DNA of 64,000 nt from JBBTSG01 sp038064775 (GCA_038064775.1 JBBTSG010000006.1:62001-126000); one strand, 5' to 3'. Shown: positions 48,354-56,872, counted from the first letter of the stretch. Made by a program: numbers and translations. Notes: a model not told the origin generated them from the letters alone.

Positions 48354-49442
48354 TTATTTTTGAAGTTCAAGCGTTATTCTTTTCTCTTCGGCTTTTACCT
48401 CTTCCACGATAAATTTATATTCATTACCGGCGGTTAAGGCTTTTTTCATTTCTTCCAGACCGCCAAAAGCAGTAACGTGAACCTGGCCCTGCAAACCGCC
48501 ATCTAAGTTAATAATCGCGCCGAACTGATTAAAGCTATAAACCTTGCCTTTGATAATTGAACCTTTTTTGTAAATTTTTTGAGCGTGAAGCCAAGGATCA
48601 ATTTGCAAAGATTTTAAAGAAAGAGAAATTCGGCCGTCTTTGATTTCAATAATTTTTGCTTTTACCGCTTCATCAACTTTCACCACTTCTTTCGGGTTTT
48701 CGATAACGCGGTGATCAAGTTCGGAAATATGAATCAGGCCTTCAACCGCCGGATTGTCAGTGAAACGAACGAAAGCGCCAAAATCAGCCACGCCGGAGAC
48801 AATTCCTTCAATTGTTTGTCCCACTTCATAATTTTTAGCTAATTCTTTTGCATTCAATTCTACCGCCGCTTTTTCGGAAACAATTAATTTGTTGGTGCGG
48901 GGATTCAGATCAATAATTTTTACGTTAATTGTTTCGCCAACCAGTTTTTCAAGCGCTTGACTCAATTGAGTTCGGTCGCCAGGCGCTACTTTTGGATAGT
49001 GTTCGTTACCAAGCTGGGAAACCGGTAAAAAGGCTAAAAGCGTGTTTAATTCCGTTGTCAGTCCGCCCTTGTTAGAACCTGTAATTTTTACCGCGATTGG
49101 TTCGTCTTTGGCTTGCAGTTCCTGAAGTTCGTTCCAGGCCTTTTGCCGGCCAGCTTCAGAGAGAGAAAGTTCGATTAAACCGTCATTATTATCAATCTCA
49201 ATTACCTTGCCATGAACCGGATCGTCTACTTTAAGATTACGCACCATTTCTCGGGCGTTTTGAAACTCGCCGCGATAAACAACGCCAGTGCCGTAACGGC
49301 CCAAATCAATTAAAATCATTTTGGTGTTCTTTTCTAAAATAGTTCCTTCAACTAAGTCGCCCGCTCTTAAGATGGCAACTAAGCTGGGGTCGTTTTTCAC
49401 CACTTCGGAAAAAATGTTGCCGTTTGTCTTTGTATTAGCCAT
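48354..49442 (-). CDS. S1 RNA-binding domain protein (ribosomal protein S1-like)
   Basis: 362 residues with four S1 repeats, for example GDLVEGTILEKNTKMILIDLG, VGQTIEGIVSGVADFGAFVRF and KGSIIKGKVYSFNQFGAI. Bacterial S1 usually has four to six repeats; this matches the shorter form, which helps mRNA bind the 30S subunit. This may matter here because many genes lack Shine-Dalgarno sites. A promoter TTGACA, 16 nt, TATAAT (49454-49481) gives a leader of about 4 nt. Confidence 0.9.
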   Translation of the reverse strand: MANTKTNGNIFSEVVKNDPSLVAILRAGDLVEGTILEKNTKMILIDLGRYGTGVVYRGEFQNAREMVRNLKVDDPVHGKVIEIDNNDGLIELSLSEAGRQKAWNELQELQAKDEPIAVKITGSNKGGLTTELNTLLAFLPVSQLGNEHYPKVAPGDRTQLSQALEKLVGETINVKIIDLNPRTNKLIVSEKAAVELNAKELAKNYEVGQTIEGIVSGVADFGAFVRFTDNPAVEGLIHISELDHRVIENPKEVVKVDEAVKAKIIEIKDGRISLSLKSLQIDPWLHAQKIYKKGSIIKGKVYSFNQFGAIINLDGGLQGQVHVTAFGGLEEMKKALTAGNEYKFIVEEVKAEEKRITLELQK

Positions 49443-49453
49443 ACAGTCAAAGA

Positions 49454-49481
49454 ATTATAGATTTTAAAGGATTCTTGTCAA
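49454..49481 (-). promoter_or_regulatory. Promoter of the S1-like gene
   Basis: Minus-strand TTGACA (49476-49481), 16-nt spacer, TATAAT (49454-49459), 11 nt before the ATG. Confidence 0.7.
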
Positions 49482-49503
49482 CACATTCGATTAGCTCAGT
49501 GTT

Positions 49504-49552
49504 GATGGTGAGTTTGCTTGCCCTGAGGTATTCGAATGGGTCGAACCATCAA
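49504..49552. repeat. CTTCGACAAGCTCAGG-type repeat, intergenic copy
   Basis: A degenerate copy bounded by TTGATGGT and ACCATCAA inverted arms, between the S1-like and MBL genes. Confidence 0.55.
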
Positions 49553-49563
49553 ATTATTCTCAT

Positions 49564-49592
49564 TTGAAAGGTGGCCTAAAATCTAGTAAAGT
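49564..49592 (+). promoter_or_regulatory. Promoter of the MBL-fold gene
   Basis: TTGAAA (49564-49569), 17-nt spacer, TAAAGT (49587-49592), 15 nt before the ATG. Confidence 0.6.
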
Positions 49593-49607
49593 AGTGTTAA
49601 GAAGAAG

Positions 49608-50183
49608 ATGGTTATTACTTATCAAGGGGAAAATTACTTCAAATTTCAGGCTGGTTCGCTTACGGTACTGCTTGATCCGACAAACCAACGCTCTTTTAAA
49701 GGAGCGCAGGTTGTTTTAAGCACTTTAAAACCCGCTCTTGTGGCAACAGAAGAAATAGACGGCGAACCAATTTTTATTGATCATCAAGGCGAGTACGAAA
49801 TAAAAGGAATTGAAATTCGAGGTTTTAGCGCTCAGAACGACGGCAAAACTGAAAAAACAATTTACCTTTTAAAATTTGACGAGATTAAAATCGCTGTCCT
49901 TGGCCATCTAAGTAAAGAGCTTGATGAAAAAACAATTACTCATCTTGAAAACGCGCATATTGTTATCGCGCCAGCTGGCGGGAAGCCATACATTAATACA
50001 GAAACTGTGGCAAAAATTATTAAAGAAATTAATCCGAGTATTATAATCCCTTCGCTTTTCAAAGATATAAAACCTTTTCTTAAAAACTTCCAGAAAAATT
50101 CCTGCGAAACAACTGAAAAAATCGTTGTTAAAGCTAAGGATTTGAAACCAGGCGCACTTGAAATTAAATGCCTTACGCCATGA
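49608..50183 (+). CDS. MBL-fold protein lacking the HxHxDH motif
   Basis: 191 residues resembling UlaG-like metallo-beta-lactamase-fold proteins: ITYQGENYFKFQAGSLTVLLDP at the start, GEYEIKGIEIRGF and IKIAVLGHLSKEL later. Where the family has THxHxDH, this protein reads LSTLKPALVATE, so the main metal ligands are gone and hydrolase activity is unlikely. A 12-bp palindrome CGCCAGCTGGCG encodes part of APAGGK. The stop overlaps the next ATG as ATGA. Confidence 0.8.
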   Translation: MVITYQGENYFKFQAGSLTVLLDPTNQRSFKGAQVVLSTLKPALVATEEIDGEPIFIDHQGEYEIKGIEIRGFSAQNDGKTEKTIYLLKFDEIKIAVLGHLSKELDEKTITHLENAHIVIAPAGGKPYINTETVAKIIKEINPSIIIPSLFKDIKPFLKNFQKNSCETTEKIVVKAKDLKPGALEIKCLTP

Positions 50184-50602
50184 ACAGGTTAAAAAACATA
50201 CGAGAAAATTTTAAGCTGGGGTTGCGAAAGATTCAGCGATCGGAAGATAGCGTAAAAAAACGCTGGCTTTTTAGCACTTCGGCAATTTTAATGCTTTTAA
50301 TTATTAGCCTTTGGTTTGTATATTTAAATCTTGCCTTACCGGTGCTTGCTAAAAAAGAGGATGGCCAGAAAAATAATAATCCGCAAACTGAAAATTTTTT
50401 TGACACGGTGAGCCGAGGTTTTCAAACAGTCAAAGAAGATTTCGGTCAAAAATTTAGCACCCTTAAAGAGGGGATTAATCAAAAACTGGAAAACCTGAAT
50501 AATAATGTTGGTCAAACAAATACTTTTTCGATTCAAAATGGGACAAACACTGATTTTCTACCCCCTACTCAAGAACCGGTGCCGAAAACCCTTTTGCCCT
50601 AA
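50180..50602 (+). CDS. Single-span membrane protein, unknown
   Basis: 140 residues from the ATG at 50180, which overlaps the MBL stop. Cytoplasmic basic N-terminus, one helix (about 24-50), then a polar Asn/Gln/Thr-rich external tail with a short amphipathic coil (FGQKFSTLKEGINQKLENL). It lies 9 nt before gyrA and is probably in one operon with it. No family recognised. Confidence 0.65.
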   Translation: MNRLKNIRENFKLGLRKIQRSEDSVKKRWLFSTSAILMLLIISLWFVYLNLALPVLAKKEDGQKNNNPQTENFFDTVSRGFQTVKEDFGQKFSTLKEGINQKLENLNNNVGQTNTFSIQNGTNTDFLPPTQEPVPKTLLP

Positions 50603-50611
50603 AAAATAAAA

Positions 50612-53059
50612 ATGGAAAAACCTAAAGAAAAAATTGAGCCGCGCGAAATAACAACCGAACTTCGGGAATCTTATCTTGATTACGCGATGTCGGTTATTGT
50701 TTCCCGCGCCCTGCCGGATGTCCGCGACGGCTTAAAACCCGTGCAACGCCGGATTCTTTGGGCAATGTGGGATATGGGATTAAACCACGGCGCGAAATTT
50801 AAAAAATCTTCTAATGTTGTCGGTGAAGTTTTAGGTAAATACCACCCACACGGCGATATTGCCGTCTATGACGCGCAAGCAAGAATGGCGCAAGATTTTT
50901 CTCTTCGCTATCCGTTGATTGACGGCCAAGGCAACTGGGGTTCGATTGACGGTGATGCGCCGGCCGCGATGCGTTACACAGAAGCCCGGCTTACCAAAAT
51001 TGCCGAAGAGCTTTTGTTTGATATTGAAAAAGAAACTGTTGACTGGCAACCTAATTACGACAACGCCCGCCTTGAACCGAAATATTTGCCGGCAAAATTA
51101 CCTAACCTTTTATTAAACGGTACGGTTGGTATTGCCGTCGGCATGGCTACTTCTATTCCACCTCATAATTTAGTGGAGATTGTTAACGCTATCATTCACC
51201 TTTCCGATAATCCGACAGCGGAAAATAAAGAGTTAATAAAATTTGTGCCCGGACCAGATTTTCCAACTGGTGGAATAATTTATGACGAAAAAGCGCTCGC
51301 CGAAGCTTACATGACCGGCCGCGGTTCGGTTACCGTCCGCGCTGTTGCCGACATTGAAGAGCGAAAAAGCGGTTCGTACCAAATAATCATTACGGAAATT
51401 CCATATCAGGTTAATAAATCCGATCTACTTACTAAAATCGCTGACCTCGTTCAGCAAAAAAAGATAGAAGGCATCCGAGATTTACGCGACGAATCCGACC
51501 GTGATGGTTTGCGAATAGTAGTGGAACTAAAAAATGACGTGCCCCCGCAGAAAATTTTAAACCGGCTTTTTGAATACACCGAACTTCAAAAGAATATTTA
51601 TTTCAACATGATTGCCTTAAAAGACGGCATTCAACCGCAAACGCTTTCTCTAAAAGATATTCTTGTTGAGTATTTAGAGCATCGTAAAATTATCGTCCGC
51701 CGCCGAACGGAGTTTGATTTAAAACGCGCCGAAGAACGAGCTCATATTTTAATCGGGTTGGTAAAAGCGTTAAGCGAGATCGATAAAATTATTTCGACGA
51801 TTAAAAAATCAGATGATAAGGCGGCTGCCGAAAAAAATCTTATTGCCAAATTTAAATTCACGAAAATTCAAGCCAACGCGATTTTAGAAATGAAACTTCA
51901 AACTTTGGCCGCCCTTGAACGGGAAAAGTTGGAAGCGGAACTTAAAGAGAAGAAAAAAATAATCGACGAGTTGAAATTGATTTTAAAAAATCCGAAAAAA
52001 ATTGTTGAAATTATTAAAACTGAACTCAAGGAACTGAAAGAAAAATTCCCAAGCGAACGAAAAACTAAAATTATTCCCCACAGCCTCAAAGAATTTAGAG
52101 AAGAAGATCTAATTCCTCAAGAAGAAGCGATTATTATCTTAAGTTCAGACGGCTATATTAAAAGAATGCCACCGACTTCTTTCCGCGCTCAAAAACGCGG
52201 CGGTAAAGGTTTAATCGGTTTTGAATTAAAAGAAGAAGACCAAATTCAGCAAATCACTCAAGCTGACACTCACGACAATACTTTGTTTTTTACCGATCGC
52301 GGTCGAGTTTTCCAAACTAAAGCGTATGAAATTCCGGTCGCAAGTCGAACAGCTAAAGGTAAGTCAATTCATATGTTCCTCACTATTCCGCCGAATGAAA
52401 AGGTGAGCGCGATGGTAAGTTATTCCGAAAAAAAAGCGCCCGCCTTTTTAGTAATGGCGACAAAAAGCGGAATGGTTAAAAAGACGGCAATTGAAGATTT
52501 TATGAATGTCCGCAAAAGCGGAATTATCGCAATCCGACTTAAAACTGGCGATGCCCTAAAATGGGTCTCGCCCTCAAGTGGTGAGGATCAAATTATTCTT
52601 GTGAGCGCGAGCGGCCAATCTATTCGCTTCAAAGAAAAAGATATAAGGAAAATGGGCCGAACCGCTTCTGGTATTCGTGGCAGCCGCCTTAAAAAAAGCG
52701 ATTCAATAGTTGGTCTTGATATAATAAAGAAAGGGAATGGCGAGATAGCTGAAAAAAATCAGCGTTTGCTCGTCTTAACTGAAAACGGTTTCGGCAAACA
52801 AACGCCGTTAAAAGAGTATAAGGTTCAGCATCGAGGCGGCGGCGGCATTCGCACCGCGAAGACAACGGATAAAACTGGGCTCGTGATAGCCGTTCATATC
52901 GTTGACGACTCAATCGAAGAAATTCTCGCATTTTCTTCAAAAGGGCAGGCGTTGCGGACAAAGTTAAAAGACATTCGCATTGCCGGCCGCTCGACTCAAG
53001 GTGTCCGAATTATGAATCTTGAAAAGGGGGACAAATTAAACGGAATTGTTTGCCTTTAA
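50612..53059 (+). CDS. gyrA: DNA gyrase subunit A
   Basis: 815 residues. Catalytic Tyr122 in AAMRYTEARL, the SNVVGEVLGKYHPHGD region, a coiled tower/exit gate and six C-terminal beta-pinwheel blades. The GyrA box appears as AQKRGGKG, which argues for gyrase rather than topoisomerase IV. It breaks and rejoins DNA to add negative supercoils with GyrB, which is not in this window. A 22-bp perfect palindrome overlaps its stop codon. Confidence 0.95.
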   Translation: MEKPKEKIEPREITTELRESYLDYAMSVIVSRALPDVRDGLKPVQRRILWAMWDMGLNHGAKFKKSSNVVGEVLGKYHPHGDIAVYDAQARMAQDFSLRYPLIDGQGNWGSIDGDAPAAMRYTEARLTKIAEELLFDIEKETVDWQPNYDNARLEPKYLPAKLPNLLLNGTVGIAVGMATSIPPHNLVEIVNAIIHLSDNPTAENKELIKFVPGPDFPTGGIIYDEKALAEAYMTGRGSVTVRAVADIEERKSGSYQIIITEIPYQVNKSDLLTKIADLVQQKKIEGIRDLRDESDRDGLRIVVELKNDVPPQKILNRLFEYTELQKNIYFNMIALKDGIQPQTLSLKDILVEYLEHRKIIVRRRTEFDLKRAEERAHILIGLVKALSEIDKIISTIKKSDDKAAAEKNLIAKFKFTKIQANAILEMKLQTLAALEREKLEAELKEKKKIIDELKLILKNPKKIVEIIKTELKELKEKFPSERKTKIIPHSLKEFREEDLIPQEEAIIILSSDGYIKRMPPTSFRAQKRGGKGLIGFELKEEDQIQQITQADTHDNTLFFTDRGRVFQTKAYEIPVASRTAKGKSIHMFLTIPPNEKVSAMVSYSEKKAPAFLVMATKSGMVKKTAIEDFMNVRKSGIIAIRLKTGDALKWVSPSSGEDQIILVSASGQSIRFKEKDIRKMGRTASGIRGSRLKKSDSIVGLDIIKKGNGEIAEKNQRLLVLTENGFGKQTPLKEYKVQHRGGGGIRTAKTTDKTGLVIAVHIVDDSIEEILAFSSKGQALRTKLKDIRIAGRSTQGVRIMNLEKGDKLNGIVCL

Positions 53060-53077
53060 TCAATCCGGATTGATTAA
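53056..53077. repeat. 22-bp perfect palindrome at the end of gyrA
   Basis: TTAATCAATCC and its complement GGATTGATTAA meet without a loop; the stop codon TAA lies inside. No T tract follows, so termination is uncertain. Confidence 0.75.
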
Positions 53078-53081
53078 ATCT

Positions 53082-53121
53082 GTTCGTAGACGTTCGTAGA
53101 TTCGGATATAATTCGTAGATT
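53082..53121. repeat. TTCGTAGATTCGGAT-type dispersed repeat, copy 2
   Basis: Three TTCGTAGA units around TTCGGATATAATTCGTAGAT. The matching copy is at 7528-7568. The element carries a TATAAT and ends 11 nt before the solute-binding protein ATG. Confidence 0.75.
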
Positions 53122-53132
53122 AAGATAACTTT

Positions 53133-54446
53133 ATGAATTTAAACAAAAACCAACTTATCTTTATCGGCGTTGCCGGTTTTATTATTGTTTTAATCGGTTT
53201 AGTTTTTGCCGGCGTTCTACCTGGATTAAGACAAACCGGTGGCGGAAGTGGAGGACCGAATAAAATTCAAGCGAAGTTAAATTTTTGGGGTGCGGGAGAT
53301 AAATCCGATGATTATAGTTTGGCAATAAGCGCTTTCAAAACGAATTATCCGAACGTGGAAATAAATTATCGTTCTTTCAATAATTTTGATGATTATCAAA
53401 CTGCGCTTTTAGACGCTCTTGCCGCTGGCAACGGGCCGGATATTTTTATGATTCGAAATACCGACTTGCCGCGAAATTTAAATAAAATTGTCGCTGTGCC
53501 AGCAGTAAGGTTTTCCCTGCTAAATCTTCGCGGAAGCTTTCCTCAGATCGTTGAGTCGGATTTCGCGACTCAAAACGCTCTCTACGCCCTACCACTTTCA
53601 ATTGACACGCTCGCCATGATTTATAACCGCGATATTTTGGCTTCAAAAGGAGTTGCTCTACCACCCGCAACTTGGGAAGATTTTAAAAATGACATCCCAA
53701 AACTTACGACTACTGATCAAAACAATAAACTCTTAAGTGCTGGCGCTGGAATTGGCACCGCTAAAAACATTGCGAATGCCGCGGATATCTTGAGTTTCTT
53801 AATGCTCCAAACCGGCACGCAAATGACAAGCGCCGATTTCCGCTCGGCCACTTTTGCTTCTCCCGAAGGATTAAACGCTCTAAATTTTTACACTCAATTC
53901 GGTAATTCGAGCAAAAAAACTTACACTTGGAATAATTCTTTTCCTGACTCGATCGAATCTTTTGCAAACGAAAAAGTGGCAATGATTTTCGGTTACGCAT
54001 CTGACATAGGGAAAATTAAAGAACGGAACGCTTTTCTGAATTTCGCGGTTACTCCCGCGCCTCAACCGATTGAAGCAAAAAAACTTGTAACCTATGGTCA
54101 CTACTTCGGCTATGCCGTTTCTCGTCAAAGTCGCAATAGCGCGATCGCTTGGGATTTTATTATTCACCTTACAACTAACGAGGTGGGCGTGAACGACTAC
54201 GTTCTAAAAACTAAAAAACCACCGGCGCTTTTAAGTTTGGTAAATCAGTACGCCGGCGATCCTTCTTTAGGAGTTTTCGCGAAACAAATTTTAACCGCCC
54301 GCTCTTGGCCGCAAATTGACGCGGACCAAATTAGCGCACTTTTCAAAACATTGATTGATTCGGTTATTATAAATGGCGCAGACCCAATGAAATCTTTAAG
54401 ACAGGCGCAGGATAGCGTAAGTCAGCTAATGGCTAAAATACAATAA
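53133..54446 (+). CDS. Extracellular solute-binding protein (family 1), membrane-anchored
   Basis: 437 residues. N-terminal helix (8-28) followed by GGGSGG, with no lipobox Cys, so it is anchored by the helix. The SBP fold is seen in KLNFWGAGD, DALAAGNGPDIFMI, ALPLSIDTLAMIYNRDIL and NEKVAMIFGYASDIG. Such proteins feed ABC sugar importers, but no permease or ATPase gene is next to it; instead six pilin-like genes follow. Ligand unknown; it might work with a transporter elsewhere or as a surface binding protein. Confidence 0.85.
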   Translation: MNLNKNQLIFIGVAGFIIVLIGLVFAGVLPGLRQTGGGSGGPNKIQAKLNFWGAGDKSDDYSLAISAFKTNYPNVEINYRSFNNFDDYQTALLDALAAGNGPDIFMIRNTDLPRNLNKIVAVPAVRFSLLNLRGSFPQIVESDFATQNALYALPLSIDTLAMIYNRDILASKGVALPPATWEDFKNDIPKLTTTDQNNKLLSAGAGIGTAKNIANAADILSFLMLQTGTQMTSADFRSATFASPEGLNALNFYTQFGNSSKKTYTWNNSFPDSIESFANEKVAMIFGYASDIGKIKERNAFLNFAVTPAPQPIEAKKLVTYGHYFGYAVSRQSRNSAIAWDFIIHLTTNEVGVNDYVLKTKKPPALLSLVNQYAGDPSLGVFAKQILTARSWPQIDADQISALFKTLIDSVIINGADPMKSLRQAQDSVSQLMAKIQ

Positions 54447-54456
54447 CGATAACTAT

Positions 54457-54894
54457 ATGACTATTACACCCACAAAAACAAAACTCGTCTCGCAGTTTTT
54501 ATCGATAATTGTAATAGTTATGATTATGGTCGCGGCTACTCCTGTTTCCGCTAAAAATATTTGGGACGGAACTGGTCCTAAAGGCGGTCCAACTTGTAAT
54601 ATTGCTGAAACTGGTTGTAATCTTTGCGACGCGCTAAAAGTTACCCAAAATATAATTAATTTCTTAACTACAATCGCGATCGGTCTCGCCGCTTTAATGG
54701 TTGTCTTTGGCGCGATTCGCTTGATGACCGCCGGCGGTTCGGAGGAAAAAGTTTCGTCCGGTAAAAAAGCAATTACAAGCGCTTTAGTCGGCTTACTTAT
54801 AGCCCTTGCCGCTTACGCGATTATAAATACGATTCTCAATTTAATGAGCCCGAGCGGCTTTGATTTCAAAACTTGGTCTAATCTTGAATGTTAG
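54457..54894 (+). CDS. TrbC/VirB2-like pilin family protein, copy 1
   Basis: 145 residues: signal-like helix ending PVSA, a Cys-containing segment (CNIAETGCNLCDAL), then two membrane helices around the hinge RLMTAGGSEEKV. This two-helix plan with a short charged hinge is that of TrbC/VirB2 major pilins. The Cys set and the C-terminal CxC-free tail ending LEC set it apart from copies 3-6. It starts 10 nt after the solute-binding protein. Confidence 0.8.
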   Translation: MTITPTKTKLVSQFLSIIVIVMIMVAATPVSAKNIWDGTGPKGGPTCNIAETGCNLCDALKVTQNIINFLTTIAIGLAALMVVFGAIRLMTAGGSEEKVSSGKKAITSALVGLLIALAAYAIINTILNLMSPSGFDFKTWSNLEC

Positions 54895-54916
54895 TAAAAA
54901 TGCTAAAATAAATACG

Positions 54917-55279
54917 ATGAAAATTGTTTATCCTTTTCTTGTTTTAATAATCGTTTTTACGCTAACACAATTAATTATTACGCCAATGGCGCTTGCTCAA
55001 TATGAGCAGGATTGCGGTGGTGGCCTCTGCAACCCACTAGGTGACACAAACGACATCTCAGACTTGATTCACAAAATTGTTAATTGGTTGGTTACGCTTA
55101 GCGCGCCGATTGCGGTCGGCATGATTGTTTGGGGCGCTTTTCAAATGATTTTTGCCGCTGGCGACCCGGAAAAATTTAAAACCGGCAAAAAAACTATTTT
55201 GTATACGCTTATTGGCTATGCTATAATCCTAATTGGCTGGGGAATTACTAGTATTATTACTAATTTCTTCAAGTCCTAA
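54917..55279 (+). CDS. TrbC/VirB2-like pilin family protein, copy 2
   Basis: 120 residues from the ATG at 54917, which has TGC-TAAAAT 7 nt upstream; an earlier in-frame start would overlap copy 1. Signal helix ending ALA, CGGGLCNPLG, then two helices around FAAGDPEKFKTGKK. More diverged than copies 3-6. Confidence 0.78.
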   Translation: MKIVYPFLVLIIVFTLTQLIITPMALAQYEQDCGGGLCNPLGDTNDISDLIHKIVNWLVTLSAPIAVGMIVWGAFQMIFAAGDPEKFKTGKKTILYTLIGYAIILIGWGITSIITNFFKS

Positions 55280-55324
55280 CGAAAAAGGTCGAGGTTTCCG
55301 TAAATAAAGTATTTAATTAATTTT

Positions 55325-55669
55325 ATGAAAAATTTAAAGAAGGTGGGTTTCCAAATTGCCGTTTTTTCGCTCGCGGTTTTGCCAGTTGTTGCGCTCGCGC
55401 AAATCGTTGACACCGCGCCGATCGACAGTTTGGGAGATGTGAGTTTCACAGTTACGAGAATTGTGAACTGGCTAATTGGTATTTTCTGGGTGCTCGCCGT
55501 CGCTTTCGTGATTTGGGCGGCATTCTTATATCTCACCGCTGGAGGTGATGAAGAAAAACTCAAAGACGCGAAGCAAAGGGTGATTTACGCGATTATCGCC
55601 GCCGCAATTGCGTTACTCGCAACCGGTATTCAGGCGATTGTGACAAACCTCTTAACCGGCACGACTTAA
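55325..55669 (+). CDS. TrbC/VirB2-like pilin family protein, copy 3
   Basis: 114 residues: signal helix ending ALA-Q, a short polar stretch, helix 1 (NWLIGIFWVLAVAFVIWAAF), hinge LYLTAGGDEEKLKDAKQR and helix 2 (VIYAIIAAAIALLATGIQAI). Very close to copy 6 in both helices and in the C-terminal NLLTGTT. Predicted to form or line a pilus or secretion channel. Confidence 0.82.
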   Translation: MKNLKKVGFQIAVFSLAVLPVVALAQIVDTAPIDSLGDVSFTVTRIVNWLIGIFWVLAVAFVIWAAFLYLTAGGDEEKLKDAKQRVIYAIIAAAIALLATGIQAIVTNLLTGTT

Positions 55670-55673
55670 ATCT

Positions 55674-55722
55674 AAAAATACCCCGGGCACAATAATAAAT
55701 TTTGGGCTCGGGGTATTTAATT
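55674..55722 (+). terminator. Terminator between pilin copies 3 and 4
   Basis: AAATACCCCG...CGGGGTATTT arms with a 25-nt loop, flanked by A and T runs. Confidence 0.65.
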
Positions 55723-55727
55723 TAAAT

Positions 55728-56072
55728 ATGTATAACATGCGAAAGTTTTTTAAAAAAATAGTTGATGGTTTAGTTTTCTTTTCACCTCTCGCTTTTCCAT
55801 TATTCGCGAAGGCACAGGACGAGCCGCTAATCACGGACGTTGATCAAATTCAACCAGCCGTCGAAAAAATTGTCACCTATATGTACAACATATTCTGGGT
55901 GGTCGCCGTCGGCTTTATTGTTTGGGCAGCTTTTTTATACCTTACGGCGGGTGGGAGCGAAGAAAAAGTGGAAAAGGCGAAAAAATATATTCTCTACGCG
56001 GTTATATCCGCCGCGATTGTTCTGCTCGCGAATGGTATTAAAGCGATTATTACAAGTTTGTTAGGTTCCTAA
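55728..56072 (+). CDS. TrbC/VirB2-like pilin family protein, copy 4
   Basis: 114 residues (or 111 from the ATG at 55737). Signal helix ending AKA-Q, then helix 1 with NIFWVVAVGFIVWAAF, hinge LYLTAGGSEEKVEKAKK and helix 2 ending KAIITSLLGS. It follows a terminator, so it may have its own start signal; a TATAAC lies only in the coding start. Confidence 0.8.
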   Translation: MYNMRKFFKKIVDGLVFFSPLAFPLFAKAQDEPLITDVDQIQPAVEKIVTYMYNIFWVVAVGFIVWAAFLYLTAGGSEEKVEKAKKYILYAVISAAIVLLANGIKAIITSLLGS

Positions 56073-56073
56073 A

Positions 56074-56442
56074 ATGAATCTTTTCAAAAAAAATTTTCTA
56101 AGAACCTTGTCGGTTGTTGTTTATTTTTCATTAATTAATATCATTCAAGCTGCGTCTGATCAAGTAATTAATAGCATTCCGAAGGCGCCTATTACAAACA
56201 TTGACCAAACCTACGGCGCAGTTGCGGCGATCGTTACTTGGTTTATAAATCTTTTTTGGATTCTCGCCGTCGCGACCGTAATTTACGCCGCCTTCCTTTA
56301 TCTCACGGCCGGCGGAAACGAAGAGAAAGTTACTAAGGCGAAAAAATTTCTTCTCTACGCCGTAATCGCCGCGGCAATCGCTTTACTTTCAACCGGTATT
56401 GATATTATCGTTTCTGGTTTGCTTACCGGCCGAATTCAATGA
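56074..56442 (+). CDS. TrbC/VirB2-like pilin family protein, copy 5
   Basis: 122 residues, starting 1 nt after copy 4. Signal helix ending IQA, then NLFWILAVATVIYAAF, hinge LYLTAGGNEEKVTKAKK and helix 2 ending DIIVSGLLTG. Cotranscribed with copies 4 and 6. Confidence 0.8.
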   Translation: MNLFKKNFLRTLSVVVYFSLINIIQAASDQVINSIPKAPITNIDQTYGAVAAIVTWFINLFWILAVATVIYAAFLYLTAGGNEEKVTKAKKFLLYAVIAAAIALLSTGIDIIVSGLLTGRIQ

Positions 56443-56445
56443 AAT

Positions 56446-56829
56446 ATGTTTGAAAAAACTCTAAAAAACTTATTTAGCTTCGCGATATTTGTAAAACAAG
56501 CGACTGCTCAGGGTTTGGATAAACCAATCTACCAAGGTGGTGGCACCGGCAAATACACTCTTCCGCGACCAGACGTTTTACTTGATTCAAAAATAGAGAG
56601 CGCGAGTAAATTAAGTATTTATGTTGATTGGTTGATGGGAATTTTCTGGACGCTTGCGGTTGGGATGGTAATTTGGGCAGCGTTTTTATATTTAACCGCT
56701 GGCGGTGACGAAGAAAAGGTTAAAGAAGCGAAAAAAAGGATTCTTTACGCCGTAATTGCGGCAGTAATTGCGCTTCTCGCAACCGGTATTCAGGCGATTG
56801 TTGGAAATCTCTTAACTGGCACGACTTAA
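56446..56829 (+). CDS. TrbC/VirB2-like pilin family protein, copy 6
   Basis: 127 residues. N-terminal segment shorter and less hydrophobic than in the other copies, with a Gly/Pro-rich stretch (YQGGGTGKYTLPRPDVLL), then GIFWTLAVGMVIWAAF, hinge LYLTAGGDEEKVKEAKKR and helix 2 ending QAIVGNLLTGTT. Last of the array; a strong terminator follows. Confidence 0.8.
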   Translation: MFEKTLKNLFSFAIFVKQATAQGLDKPIYQGGGTGKYTLPRPDVLLDSKIESASKLSIYVDWLMGIFWTLAVGMVIWAAFLYLTAGGDEEKVKEAKKRILYAVIAAVIALLATGIQAIVGNLLTGTT

Positions 56830-56833
56830 ATAG

Positions 56834-56868
56834 AAAAGCCCCACTAAAAAGTGGGGCTTTGTTTTTTT
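56834..56868 (+). terminator. Terminator after the pilin array
   Basis: AAAGCCCCACT/AGTGGGGCTTT followed by GTTTTTTT; it also faces the converging gene at 56873. Confidence 0.85.
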
Positions 56869-56872
56869 TACT

